Source: Ignelater luminosus
Lineage: Eukaryota; Arthropoda; Insecta; Coleoptera; Elateridae
Assembly: GCA_011009095.1 (NCBI GenBank)
Contig: VTPC01004874.1
Location: 49,825 to 113,824 of the forward strand
Direction of reading: 5' to 3'
Length of the DNA: 64,000 bases
The notes beneath the pieces are model-generated. The model ran no database searches. It had not been told where the DNA came from and saw only the letters and a program-made list of their open reading frames with translations. A program made the position numbers and the translations under genes. Of this stretch, positions 11,670-23,501 are shown piece by piece (position 1 is the stretch's first letter; each line of letters opens with the position of its first letter).

Positions 11670-13688
11670 GGTAATATTTTCCCTCATACGACAAAAAGAT
11701 GAGTTCTAAGCATAAAATAAATAAGAAAAGTTTGTTACCTTTTATATACACTAAAATGGTATATCAACCAATAAATATTAAAACAGAATACAGTTATTTA
11801 AACACAGTTTGCACTTATCACAAAAGACACAATCACAAAGAAATACTAAAGTTAGGATTCACAAAATTTTCATTGATATTTAAGTAAACGCGTTATAACG
11901 TTTCAAAGTTGTTTAATAATAAGCGTGGTCAAACACACAATACAGCAGCAATAGGTCAAACTTATAGCATAATCTTTTTGCTTATCGCCAAACAAGAATA
12001 TAAACATCACAAATCTCAGCAATACGATGGATTTTCAGAATTTATTATCACTAACATAACATAAGAAAAACAACTTTCCATATTTTTACACTCATTTAAA
12101 ATTGTTAAATATCTTCTTGAGTAATTAAGTAATTTATTTTTGTTTGTAAACAGAAACAATAACTTTAGGCAGTTAAATAGAAAAAAAACCGAGCATTTAG
12201 GTAATGACAAAAAATAATGAATGACCACTGTATAACAACGCAAGAACAGATTAAACAGAATACTGATGCAAATGGAAACACTAGCCGTCACTTCTTAGCA
12301 CTATCTATTACTCACAATTTGTGACGTTTGCTTTAATCACTCACTGCCGTTCGACTTTTCCACTTTCTCAGGAAACGCAAATTCTATTGCAATTGACTTT
12401 TATTTTAATTCAGAATAAAGATAATGCAAATTTATTCGTTCCTGTATTACGAAAATACTAATATTTCTATATTGATTTGACTACTACATAATTCGCCAAA
12501 CTGATAAGATGGAAATTCCGGATTAATTTACAAGAAATAATTTATTTGTGACTGTTATTTCTTCAATTAAACGTATGTATATCTCTCGTCCATCTATTTT
12601 TGTGACGATTTAATTACTTATATTTGTGAGAACAAAATATTTTGTACAATTCTAATTAATTATTCTTTAAATAACTATAAACACAACTTAAAGTCCTGGA
12701 AATAAATTTTCCGGGTGTACTAATAGAAATATTACACAAAATTATCTCTTTGTGGTGGCATATCTGAGTTGTGGCCTGTTTTAGAGGTAAAAGAGTGTTG
12801 GAATGAACAATTATTATTGTCATTGTTAATATTTAAATAATAATGTTAAAATATAGCGGTCCTTGAAAATGTAAACAGAATTAAAATGGTTATTTATGCA
12901 ACTGCATAAACTAGACTTTTTTAGCGAATGGGAAGTTTGACCGCACGAACTGTAAGCGCGTACGGTAATCCCATGAGTAACAGAAAAAACATTATGCATC
13001 GGTTGCATACAATATTCTTTTAAGTATTTCACAGAAACATGTAAAAGATTTAAGATAACTTCAAACAGTAATTCTAAAATGTGACATTTTATTTGAATGA
13101 AATAAGCGTTTTTATATTCTACTGCATCATAAATACTTGGTTTATAAAAGTATTTTCAGTCCAGAGCGCTATGCTTTATTGCAGTAGTCCATAAATATAA
13201 AATTTGGACTTAACTTTTGTATTTTATAAGAAAAAATTGGATGGAATGTCTACTAAGTTTTCAAGATCTCCCAGTACTTGGTTTTTGTATCTACAGTTTT
13301 TATCAATAAATGCATTCCACAATTTTCAGTATACCTTGTTAAGAAATACGTTATTTCATGGCCCACATGCTCCTGCAACCCGAAAAATAAGAACAACCTA
13401 AAAAAATATAATTTTCCTATTCTTTCTTTAAAGAAACAATCACTAAAACACACCTTGTTTAACAAATACTCGTAGTTTTTAACTTTAGTCAGAAAGTTGG
13501 CATTCTCTTTACTGAAAGACGTCTTCGGTTTTTTTCTTCTTTTGGGAAATAGAATAATACTGAAAACTGCACTGATATCTGCTACTTCTTCAATACGAGT
13601 TTTGCCCTATGCTGAAATATTTGAAAATTCCTTCGTTTTTCTTTGAATTAATGTGCTTTTACTTACCAATTCAGAATGGTTTGTCACA
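11670..13688. other. no supported gene
   Basis: Very AT-rich. Open frames of 62-91 codons occur on both strands but have biased composition and no motif. No tRNA-like or terminal-repeat structure was seen. Confidence 0.35.
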
Positions 13689-15290
13689 TACACAGGGTGT
13701 CCCAAAATAACACCTGCAATGCTTAACTATTGATTCTGAGGAACAATGACGACGATTCATCGAAAAGAAGTTCGGTAGAAAATTTCTCGTTTTCGAGTTA
13801 CAAGCTGTCAAAATCAATACAACTATTTTTCACTTCTGCTGCGAGAAAATCCACCTCTTGCAATTTTTTTCCCAAACTCAACTGTTTTCGAGAAAATTCA
13901 GCTTTCTCGAATGCTTGAAAGATCGTTAATAATCTCATCACGGGTAAAATTAAGCGCATTGCCATGGAAATGAAACAAATTCTTTTAAGCTGGATATTCC
14001 AACAGTACTCTCTTACTCGCGTAAAAGTATGTAACTATAACGTTCTCAATAATCTTTACTAAAATAAGCAAAAAGACTTTAACCAATGATTTAATTTAAA
14101 TTGTACAAAACATAAAAATAATACAAATGATAAGAAAATCAATCAATAATCATGTGTTCCAAATATTCCCCGTTATAGCGGATGCAGGCTTAAATTCGTC
14201 ATAGAAGGGACGTTCTTACATTTCCGGAGTTTGCCGAATTACTTGAGATACATCCAATATTCTGTTCCATAACTCATCTCGCGTATTAAAAGATATGCGA
14301 TAAACTTTTATCTTTTAATGAACCCCAGAGATAAAAATCCAGAGGTGAAATATCTGGAGATTGGGGTAGCCATTTAATTGGAGCATCATTACCTCGACCA
14401 ACCCACTTACCAGCGAAATTTTCATTTAAGTGATTCCTAACTGGAATGGTGAAATGCGGAGGGGCCCCATCGTGCATAAAGATCATTCGACGGCGTGATG
14501 CTAAAGGTATGTCGTCCAATAAATCTGGTAATGTAGTTTGTAGAAACTTTAAATAAAACTGGCCGTTCAATCTTGCTGGTACCACAATTAAAACATCTCC
14601 AATAATTCCCGTCCAAACATTAATAGAATATTTTCTCTGGGAAGGGCTTGGTCAGACTTCGTGCGGATTTTCATCACTCCACACATCAAGGTTGTGAAAA
14701 TTAATAACACCATTTCTTGTGAAACATGACTCATCCATAACAAAATTGTCTGCTGGAAACCATCTTCTTGCACAAAGCGATTAATGAGCCCTTCGCAGAA
14801 TTCCATTCGAAAAGCATGATCTTCCTCCTGCAAACCTTGAACGGGCTGAAAGTGAAAAGACCGCAGCTACTGTTCCTGCAATATTTGATGAACGATGCCT
14901 TTATTAACATCAAATCGCTTTGTTAGACTGCGAACACTTTTCTTGGGATTCTCTTCTATGGCATGCAGAATTCATTCTTGGTCTTCAATATCTAACTGAC
15001 GAGGCCAACCAGAATTACCAACAACCTGTTCCAAATTCCCTCAGTCTCTAGTCCACTGCAGCAAATGTGGTATCATTCGGCGATCTTTCGGCATACATTT
15101 CCGTTGCAGCCTGACAATTCATCCGATACTTTTCCAATATTACATGTCCGCATATTTAGTAAATAATATTTCATTTTCTTAAGTTTTTGTGTTAGTGTAC
15201 ATGCACGGTTTATGACTAGCGTACTGCGGTCTGAAAAGTATACGCTGAGTAATGTTGTTGTCAACGACCTTCTCTTTTACGTTCACATTG
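13689..15290 (-). mobile_element. Tc1/mariner-like transposon, copy 1, decayed
   Basis: The end at 13689 reads TACACAGGGTGTCCCAAAAT. From about 15270 down to about 14150 the minus strand encodes a transposase with a stop- and frameshift-ridden N-terminal helix-turn-helix region, HFQPVQGLQEEDHAFRMEF near 14860-14800, then RLNGQFYLKFLQTTLPDLLDD at about 14577-14515, HDGAPPHF, WLPQSPDISPLDFYLWGSLK and the EYLEH C-terminus. This is the insect-wide DDE family with an HDGAP and SPDLTPLDFFLWG signature. The longest intact piece is 14286-14585. A second copy of the terminal sequence, in opposite orientation, is at 23478-23501. Confidence 0.85.
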
Positions 15291-15847
15291 TGTTCAACAA
15301 ATGTGATTTAAATGTCTAAGTGCTTTTTTCGGTAGTTATTAAATGAAGACTAAGTAAATCATTGGTTCTTCGTTGGATAAGTTGAAAATGTGCTGCTTAT
15401 CAAGTAAAATGGTTTTTTAAATGGTAGTTAAGAAGATGTTGGTGATTATTATTCTTTAGTTGTTTGCGCGCTGTACTGGATTGTCGATAGCGATTCTAAT
15501 TAATGTATGATTGCAAACAAATACATATTAGTCGCTGAAGAATAATGAAATAAAGTTTAGGGTTGTTCATCGTCACGCATTTGGTTATCTGATAACTGAA
15601 AAATAAACTCTTTCTTATAAATTCTCTCTTAGTTTTCTTTCTTCACCTTTGTTGTTTTAAAGCAATACAAGAGGCCCACTAGTGATAAATCAATGTAGAT
15701 ATTTTATTTTGTTTTCATTTTCATTAATTATAACCTCATTTGTTTAATACCATCTGTAATCATAGAGACGGGGTTTCTATATAGTATCTGTAACCATAGC
15801 GACGGTTGATATGGCTTTGACATAGATACAGATTCAGTCTTTTTAAT
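15291..15847. other. no supported gene
   Basis: Lies between transposon copy 1 and the terminal repeat at 15848. Two short near-repeats of a 'tatagtatctgtaacc / catctgtaatc atagagacgg' type occur at 15750-15810. Nothing coding. Confidence 0.35.
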
Positions 15848-16175
15848 ATACAGGGTGTTTCCGGTTTTTTTGCAGTTAAATTTTACAAAATTGTAGAAAA
15901 ACTAGTTTGATACTGATTTTTCTTAATAAATATCCCTTAAAATTTTTGATTTCTAAGATATCAGTCAAAACAAATTATTAGTTAATCTAAAACAATTATT
16001 GTTATTAAGCAAAACACAAAAAACCACAGCAAATGTTCAAGATGAAATACGTTTTCTTCAATGATATTTTACAACGGTGTAATAAAGATCTTAAAACTCT
16101 TTCCAACTGATCTCGTCTTATTTTAGCATATGCATTTTGGATGCGCTCGAATACTCCCTTAAAATTTATGGTTTC
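15848..16175 (-). mobile_element. 3' end of a related Tc1/mariner-like transposon, inverted fragment
   Basis: Starts at a terminal sequence TACAGGGTGTTTCCGG and reads leftward-facing transposase C-terminus, RIQNAYAKIRRDQLERVLRS, at 16005-16150 on the minus strand. The same C-terminus appears on the plus strand at 20100-20233. The stretch abuts the 5' end of the plus-strand copy, so 3' and 5' ends of the same family are joined head to head. Confidence 0.7.
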
Positions 16176-16536
16176 TAAGATATTGACAACATTACCTTTT
16201 AAATTTACCATTTCAGTCTTATTGTACAATATCATTCAAAGTTGTTTAAAATGCCTTATAAGTTTACAAATCAAGAAAATGCTGATATGCGATTTGTTTA
16301 TGATTTCTGTCATGGAAGTTCAATTGGAGCTGCAAGAGAATATCTAAGACGATTTCCGAATAATTGTAAGTGTTCATAGAAATATTGTAGAAAGAGGTCT
16401 CGGAAAAAATCCAGAACAGAACTGTGAAATGAATGTTACCATACGAAGAAAAATTAGAAACATTTTGTGAGAATTTGATCAAGATCGTACCTTAAGTATT
16501 CGAAAAGCCTGCAGAATGCTTCGAATTCCAATTTCT
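16156..16536 (+). pseudogene. Tc1/mariner-like transposase, N-terminal part (interrupted copy 2)
   Basis: Begins with the inner terminal motif cccttaaaatttatggtttctaagat, a close relative of 15936-15961. From 16250 it reads MPYKFTNQENADMRFVYDFC, GSSIGAAREYLRRFPNN, and after frameshifts a second helix-turn-helix ending ACRMLRIPISTI. This is the bipartite DNA-binding domain. The protein resumes beyond the LINE at 19528 with WKPLRTDRRHAYHLQSIQG. Confidence 0.75.
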
Positions 16537-16544
16537 ACAATTTG

Positions 16545-19519
16545 AACTGACAAATGAGTCGGGGGTCCTAGGAATAGAACTCAGCTTTACCAATAAATCC
16601 TACTCTCACATCCTCGAAGATGTTAGTGTCGCGTAACTACTGGGTGCATGGCGTACAATGGAAGTGCGCTATGTAGCAGACAAGAGAGGATGGAAGGCGA
16701 GTTTCCAGCGCCTTAAAACTGGAACTTTTTGACTAAGGGAGACAACCTCTACAGAAGATCAGGTGGACCAGCAAACCTCAAGATGGCAGCCCCATCACCT
16801 GGCTACTTAGCTAAAGGTGGGTAGCTTTTACTAAGGAAATTCAATAATTCGTAACGTGGAATGCCGGACGGATCTCAAGGAAAAAGACCAAGGCTAGTTA
16901 AGGACAAACGATTTAATGCAACAAATAAATTAAAAATCGAAATATGGAATGTACAGGGACTAGGTCAAAAACAACAAGAATTGGAAAAAGAATAAAGAAG
17001 AAAAATATAAAAACATAGCAGTCATAACTAAAACTAAAAAAATTAAATAGCACAAAAGATTTAGACGATTACGTCATAATTTACAGCGAAGTAGATTTAA
17101 CAGCAAGAGCACAACGCAGAGTAGCAGTGTTAATAGATAATTACTGGAAAAACAAAATTCAAAGCTATAATTGCATCAACAAAATGACAGTAACAACAAG
17201 ACTCAAAATAGGAAGAGGATACTTAACAATACTAGGATAATATGCACCAGGAGAAGGAAAAAGAGGAAAAACTAAAAAATTATAGGAGACATTACAAAAA
17301 CATATAAATAAAACAAACAAAAACTATTACCCTATAGTAAGTGGAGACTTAAACGCTAGAATAGAAGACATCCCAATACCAGGCATAGTCAGGACATTCG
17401 GAGAACAAACAGTAAACAGCAACGGACAAGAATTAAGACATTTTGCAACGTACAACAAATTAAAAATTACTAACAGTATTTATATAAAAAAAGATATACA
17501 TAAATAGACATGTAGCGAGAGAGGTTACAAATCTATAATAGATTACATCATTGTAGATAAGAAATTAAGTACATTAGTACAAGACGTGAGAGTTCACAGA
17601 AGGGGTGATATAAACTCAGACCATTTCTTGGCTATATCTAAAATAATCTTATTAGCCAAATGGAAAAAACAAACAATGAACAAAAGAAAATTAGCTGAAG
17701 AAGTTTATAAAGCATACCTTTTACAAGAAAACAGTCTAAAATATTTATACCACCAGCGTTTGCAACAAAATCTACAGACAAACACAACAGAGGACAATAT
17801 AAATCAAGAGTGGAACAACATAAAAGGATTGTATAAAAAATCCCCAAATGAAGCTATCGGAAAAAAGAAAAAGTTGAGAAGAAAAAATGGCCTGAAAATT
17901 TAGACGGAAGATATAGAGAATACAATAAAAGAAAAACATGAAGCATATTTGAACACTCTCCACAACAACACACAAGAAGCCAGATTAAATTATATAGAAA
18001 AACGTAATAAAGCAAAAGATATTGTCAGAAGGGCACATCAAGAGTCATGGGACAAATTTATATTCAATATCGAAAATGACATACACGGACGGCAAGAGAT
18101 AGCTTAAAAGATTATGCGACAACTTAACAAACTAGAAAAAGACACTGCACACCTCTACATAATAGACATGGATAGAACATTACCGAGAACTATAGACAGA
18201 CCAAGGAGAAGAACCCGAAAGACATGAAAATGAACATCAAAACCAGAACTTAACAACAGTCTCGGACTACAATGATTTACAACCATATACGGAGATGAAA
18301 TATCGCTAGATGAATTACAGGAAGCCTTAAAACAAATAAAAAACCCGAAAGCAGCTGGACCTGACTCCACCTCCACTCCTATCGAACAAATGTTGGAAAC
18401 AGAAAAAAGTACCAAACAAATGGAAAACGGCAGAAGTACTATCACTGTATAAAAAAGGAAATCGAAACTCCTATGGTAATTATAGAGGTATAAGTTTCCT
18501 AAACGCTGCATACAAATTATATGCTCTAATTGTAAACAATAGACTAAGAAAGATTGCGAATGTGCTACTACTAGATGAACAAAATAGTCTTCGCAAAAAG
18601 AAATCTTGCAATGACAATATCACTATAGTACAACAATTAATAGAAAAACGTAGAGAATATAACTTAGAAATTCATAGTGGGTTTAGGGACTATGAAAAGC
18701 CTTCGATCGGGTAAATACAAGTACTCTGTGGAGAATCATGGAAAGACAAGGTTATCCCAGACATATAATAGAAGTGATAAGAGAACTTTACTATCATACA
18801 GAAATAATAATAAACATTGAAAAAGACAGAACAGAACTAATAACAATCAACAGAGGAGTAAAACCAGGGTGCAGCCTGTCACCAACCCTATTCAATATAT
18901 ACATTGACGACGCCATACAACAATGGAAACAACAAATTAATTCGGGAATAAGACTGACACCTACTAATAAATATATAAACACAATATTGTTTGAGGATGA
19001 CAAAATACTTTTACAAAAAACAGAAGACAACCTGCAATACGCAATTCACCGCTTAAATCAAATACGTAAGAATTATAACTTAAATATATCGGAAACAAAG
19101 ACGAAAGTTATGGCTTTTAGAGGAAAACAACCCGTACCTTCCAAGATAATAATAAATAAAGTGCCCATAGAACAAGTATAACACTTTAATTTGTTAGGAT
19201 ATGATGTAAGTTACGAATACGAAAAAGATATAACAAACAAACTACATAAAGACAGTCAACGTATACAGTCTGCCAAAATGAAATTCTTAAGAAGAACAAG
19301 AGGATGCACACTGAGAGATCAGATAAACGAAGATATAAGTGCCGAATTAAACATATTCTCAATGAACGACAGAATACATCAGAACTCATTAAAATGGAGA
19401 CAACATATTAAAAGGATGAAAGAAGATAGATGGTTTAAACAAATAGTATACTAATGGCTAGAATGAAGACAGAACAGGCTCAAAGCCTAATGCTTGAAGT
19501 GCAGAAGAAGAAGAAGAAG
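16545..19519 (+). mobile_element. APE-type LINE inserted in the transposase, nearly full length
   Basis: Bounded by ACAATTTG at 16537-16544 and again at 19520-19527, a target-site duplication. The 3' end is a GAA-repeat tail (19505-19519). The endonuclease region at 16930-17640 shows VSGDLNARIEDIP, SIIDYIIVDKK and INSDHFLAISK. The reverse transcriptase at 18290-19180 shows KNPKAAGPDS, KPGCSLSPTLFNIYIDDAI and FEDDKILL. In that last block the usual YADD is changed to FEDD. The thumb segment after 19255 lacks residues before MKFLRRTRGC, so there is an internal deletion. Multiple stops occur in the endonuclease and the first half of the RT; the longest clean piece is 18738-19181. Confidence 0.88.
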
Positions 19520-20262
19520 ACAATTTGGAAACCTCTGAGAACAGATCGCCGACATGCATATCATTTACAGTCTATCCAGGGATTATATCTAGGTGATAAT
19601 GAAAGGCGTTTGCACTTCACTCGTTGCTTACTTAATCCTAGTAAAAATAATGAAAGTTTTATAAACAATATTATTTGGACGATGAGACTTGTTTTATTCG
19701 ATGAGGCGTTGTAAACTTTCACAATTGTAACATTTGGGCTCATGCAAATTCACATGTCAATGTGAATTTTTGGTGATGCTATTTTAGGCCCTCATACGTA
19801 TTCTACCTCCCCGATTGAATTCTGCTTTGTATTTGGAGTTTCTTGAAACAGTTCTGTCTGATATGTTAAACGATATACCACTTGAATCAAGACTAAATTC
19901 TTTGTACCAATTAGATGGGTGTCCAGCACATCACAGTAGGAATATCCAAAATTGGCTTAACATTATTCTGAAAAGTGGATAGGGCGAGGGGGACCAGTAA
20001 CTTGGCCACTTCGTTGATCTTATCTTACACTTTTGGACTACTTTGCTTGGGGTTGCATTAAGCTTTCAGTTTATTCTACCCCAGTAAACACAAGAGAAGA
20101 GCTTATCGGGCGAATCCAAAATGCATGTGCTAAAATAAGACAAGATAAGTTGGAAAGATTTCAAAGATCTTTATTACGCTGCTGTGAAATATGCATTGAA
20201 GAAAACGATTTTCATTTTGAACATTTGCTGTAGCTTTTTTGTGTTGTGTTTAATAAAAATAA
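19520..20262 (+). pseudogene. Tc1/mariner-like transposase, catalytic and C-terminal part (copy 2 continued)
   Basis: After the LINE the frame resumes with RHAYHLQSIQGLYLGDNERR (19549-19608). It continues in shifting frames through LNDIPLESRL, LDGCPAHHSRNIQNWL near 19910-19970, WIGRGGPVTWP and finally RIQNACAKIRQDKLERFQRS with the C-terminal stop at 20231-20233. The DGxPAH and GRGGPV blocks match the family. Several frameshifts. The 3' terminal repeat is missing: BEL/Pao sequence begins near 20270. Confidence 0.8.
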
Positions 20263-20269
20263 TTATTAG

Positions 20270-21180
20270 AGGGTTTAGGTCAACCAACGGAGCATTGGGA
20301 TCCTTTATTAATTTGTATTGTCTGTTCTAATTTAGACAGAGCTAGGGCCTGTGAATGGGAGAAACATCATACAACTGACTAAACTCCTACTTTAAAGGAA
20401 ATGCAAGATTTTTTAAAGGGAAGGGCTAATTTACTAAAGTCTGTTGATTTTAATGTAAAAAATAAAGTGGTATTAATAATTTTCCAAATATTGTTCGTAA
20501 GTTAAGATTACAAAATGGTAGTAGTCATGTTGCTGGTTTTAACGGAAAGTGTACATAATTTCTGTAGAAAACCACACAAAGGAGTTTTTACAACCATCAA
20601 TTGATGATAGAATTGCCAAGGTTTCTGAGTTAAATTTATGTATTATTTTTGTCACACAACAATAGAAATCAAGAAAGTCGTTTTGTAATTAAAATTCTGT
20701 TTAAGGAAATTGTTAGAATTTGGATTAATCTAAAGAGTTAGCTATCAAATTTTTAGTCAGGAAAATCGGTTTGATAAAAATGAAAAATTAACAACGAATT
20801 ATATTAATTTTATGAAAGAGTATCAGAATTTAAGGCCTTTATATCAGTTACTTTAGAAGCAGATATTTCTAAGCCTACATATTTTTTTCCGCAACGCGTC
20901 GTCTTTAAAGAAGACGCCTTAACATCGAAAGTTAGGGTAGTTTTTAATGACTCGGCTCCATCAACGTCAGGTTATTCATTAAGTGATTTGGAATATATAG
21001 GTTCTGCCATTCGAAATTGTATTGTAATTATACTTTTAAGAGTTCGTATACGTAATTACGTTGTTACATCAGACATAAGTAAAATGTATAGGCAAATAAT
21101 TATAATTCTTTTCGACGATCAACAACAGAAGATCCGAATGATGATTTACAGGTTTTTAATTTAAATACAGTGGCATACGG
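20270..21180 (+). pseudogene. BEL/Pao retrotransposon remnant: gag (DUF1759-like) joined to RT
   Basis: At 20290-20460 different frames give HWDPLLICIVCSNLDRARAC EWE and PTLKEMQDFLKGRANLLK, the BEL/Pao gag block. At 20840-21100 comes the RT start: AFISVTLEADISKPTYFFPQ, EDALTSKVRVVFNDSAPSTS and YVVTSDISKMYRQ. The protease and long linker between are nearly gone, so this is an internally deleted copy. It ends where Copia sequence of opposite strand begins. Confidence 0.75.
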
Positions 21181-22361
21181 TATACGCATTTGTTCTGATG
21201 ACCTAGTCGTTCATATCATAGCTGCAAACTATCTGATACCTGGGCAAGGTACACAGCCTCGGCTGTTACAACTTTCAGGTCTAAGATATACAGTACGCTT
21301 ACTAGACGACCAATCAAAGGAAATGTACATCTGCTCGAAATATATGACCCTTGGATGCTTTCGAGTTGCATCTGGAATATATCAGACATTTTCCAAAGTC
21401 GTTCGGACCAAGTTTCCATCAATGTTAACTTCGATTGTCATTACAAAAGCCATGCATGGGACAAGGGACTACAAAAGGTTTGTATGTTACAAAGTAATCC
21501 TTGTTAAAGGTTATATGAGTCCCCGCTTTTGTATCGCTCGTTGTACTGCTCTATTTTTGCTTGGACACATTTTCATGCAACTTTTCACCAACCTTGTCTG
21601 GACAAGTAGAGAATAAATGTCCTCTTTTTTTACAACGAAAACACTTGACGTTTTTAATGCTCTTCGAACTTCGCTTTTGTTTTATATCGCCATTAACAAG
21701 CAATTGTCCTGATTTGTTCTGAGTTTGTGACAAAAAAGCTGATTTTTGCACCTCTACACTATCACGTTACTCAATAGTTCTCAGTTTTTCTACTAAATGT
21801 TTCAGAGTGCGGTCCGAACTGGGCATAGCCTCCCACACATTTCTGAATTCTCTGAAGTGTGGTCCTAGAGTAGACAAAATTCGTGCTATGAAATTAATTC
21901 ATTTTCCTTTTGCTTCTTTACAGCTGAATTAAGTTCAGAAAACTGTTTTGGCAATTTTGCAATATAAGTAGCAATATTCTCAGTTGCGTCGCGGTCCTAT
22001 CTAAAAACTTCTTCTAACAACCGGTCTAACCGTTGTTCACTGCTTAGCTCAAAAACTGAAATCAGACTATCCCGTACTTCTTTAGCACTAGTACAAGTCA
22101 TGAACACAGTTGATGTCTCATCATCTAGAGTTGTCATAACATACAGCATAGCCTCAGTATCATCGGATTTCCATTTCTTTAAATCAGTTAAATAAGTAGC
22201 ATCTGATGCCCCAGCTGCAGGCACTACAGGTTTGTCTCGATTACCATTGACAATATCAATGAGATTATGCTTTTTAAAAGCAAACTAATTAATCTGTCCT
22301 ATTTGACTCAATTAGACACACCAGACAACTTTTCAGTGACAACTTTGTCGACTCCTGCCAT
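21175..22361 (-). pseudogene. Copia retrotransposon gag to pre-integrase fragment
   Basis: On the minus strand the ORF starts at ATG 22361 (MAGVDKVVTEKLSGVSN, then a stop). It continues with SDATYLTDLKKWKSDDTEA and TSAKEVRDSLISVFELSSEQ at 22224-21997 (gag helical domain). A CCHC zinc knuckle, CFRCKKRGHLFSTC, lies at 21654-21613. Past it, VQAKIEQYNERYKSGDSYNL and a YERLGHQNKR pre-integrase signature reach 21180. Frameshifts and stops throughout. The LTR and primer-binding site lie just upstream at 22499-22685. Confidence 0.82.
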
Positions 22362-22518
22362 ATTTCCTTCTTTTTTTTTTATCAAAGTTTATCAAAAACA
22401 GTTTTCCAGATTTCAGTCTAACCTCAACAACACGTTGCACGTTGACACACGAAACGCACAACTTGTTTTCAACACTTTCTGTTTTATGTAGTTTTAATTG
22501 CTGGTGTCCATAACCTAA

Positions 22519-22685
22519 TGCGGTTTTAATAAAACACATTCGCAAACCTCTTATTATACAGAGTATAATTGAAAGTAAAATAAAAGTGTGAACAAAGTAC
22601 TGAAAATACAAAAACTGGCAGTATTGATAAAATTATGACAGACTTCTTTTTTTATTGTATTATATATTATTATTATACTTCAACA
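22519..22685 (-). repeat. Copia LTR (167 bp) with adjacent primer-binding site
   Basis: On the minus strand the segment starts TGTTGAAGTATAATAATAAT and ends AAAACCGCA, the TG...CA of an LTR. It contains a TATA-like tatataatac. Directly after it, across 22499-22516, comes GGTTATGGACACCAGC, which resembles the half initiator-methionine tRNA primer site of Copia (GGTTATGGGCCCAG). A matching second LTR was not found, so the element is truncated. Confidence 0.6.
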
Positions 22686-22689
22686 GTAA

Positions 22690-22984
22690 TGGTTTATGGT
22701 GGAACGGTCAGAAGTGGTCTATTTTGATATGGCGCCGTTTTTGTTTTTTAAATGTGTATATAAAATATATATTTATATCTATAATAATAATGATAATAAT
22801 AATAACAATAATAAAACAGTTGCAGATTGTTTCATAGTCACCGGAAAACTCCATGAATTTCGAATTTTTATAGTCTCAAATTTTGTCGCCTCTCAAATTT
22901 TGCGGCCCCTAAAGCTTTGCCACCCTAGGCCCGGACCTTGCGGGCCTAAACCTAAATCCCATCACTGGAAACGGTCCACATTGG
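22690..22984. other. microsatellite-like AT stretch and unassigned repeat debris
   Basis: 22755-22815 holds imperfect (ATA/AAT)n. 22860-22970 holds the motif caaattttg(c/t)cg repeated twice and a GC-rich gccctaggcccggacc-like block that resembles ends of hAT-type miniature elements. Not resolvable by eye. Confidence 0.4.
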
Positions 22985-23300
22985 CTAAAGACGTTTGATA
23001 AAAGTGAGCAGTCTACAAAAATTTTTTTGTCAAAAGATACAATTCCCGAATTAAAGAGAGACAAATCATTAAATTCCTTGAATATATTTCCTAAGGTAAT
23101 ACAGTTTAAACGTGTTGTTGCTTATTGCTTTAGTTTTTACTTAAATCTCAGAAAACCTAAAGAATCTAGAATATTGAGTTCTCTAACTGTAAAGGAATCA
23201 GAATTTGCAATGAAACGTTTAGTAAAATTGCTTAAAATGAGTCATTTTCAGCAGAATATCAGCATACAAAAAATAATGAGTTTAATAAGGTAAAGATCAA
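22985..23300 (+). pseudogene. BEL/Pao pol fragment (RNase H to integrase linker)
   Basis: Open frame 23027-23293 reads RVVAYCFSFYLNLRKPKESR and LTVKESEFAMKRLVKLLKMS. This is the conserved segment before the integrase zinc finger in BEL/Pao polyproteins. It may be the distal half of the copy at 20270-21180, with the Copia piece between them. Confidence 0.7.
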
Positions 23301-23477
23301 ATTTAAGAATTGAAAATTATTAATTTCATCGATATTTCAGGAACTCCACAAGAAAACATACCAAATTTCATTACGATCATTTGACAGTTTATAACTCAAT
23401 ATGAGAAACTCTACCTAACTTTTTTTCGATTAATCGTCGTCACTTGTTCCCCAGAATTGGTGGTTAGGCGTTGTCTG

Positions 23478-23501
23478 TGTTATTTTGGGACACCCTGTAT
23501 A
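23478..23501 (-). repeat. terminal repeat matching 13689-13712 in inverse
   Basis: TGTTATTTTGGGACACCCTG TATA is the reverse complement of the end at 13689 at 23 of 24 bases. Similarity continues inward for about 110 bases (caattctggggaacaa-tgacgacgatt-atcgaaaa). It marks the right end of a transposon of the copy-1 family. Confidence 0.85.

Noticed and set aside
18155..18511. 118-codon minus-strand frame with hydrophobic segments
   Set aside because: Antisense of the LINE linker and RT start.
21170..21616. 148-codon plus-strand frame
   Set aside because: It is the complement of the Copia gag and pre-integrase region, which has real motifs on the minus strand.
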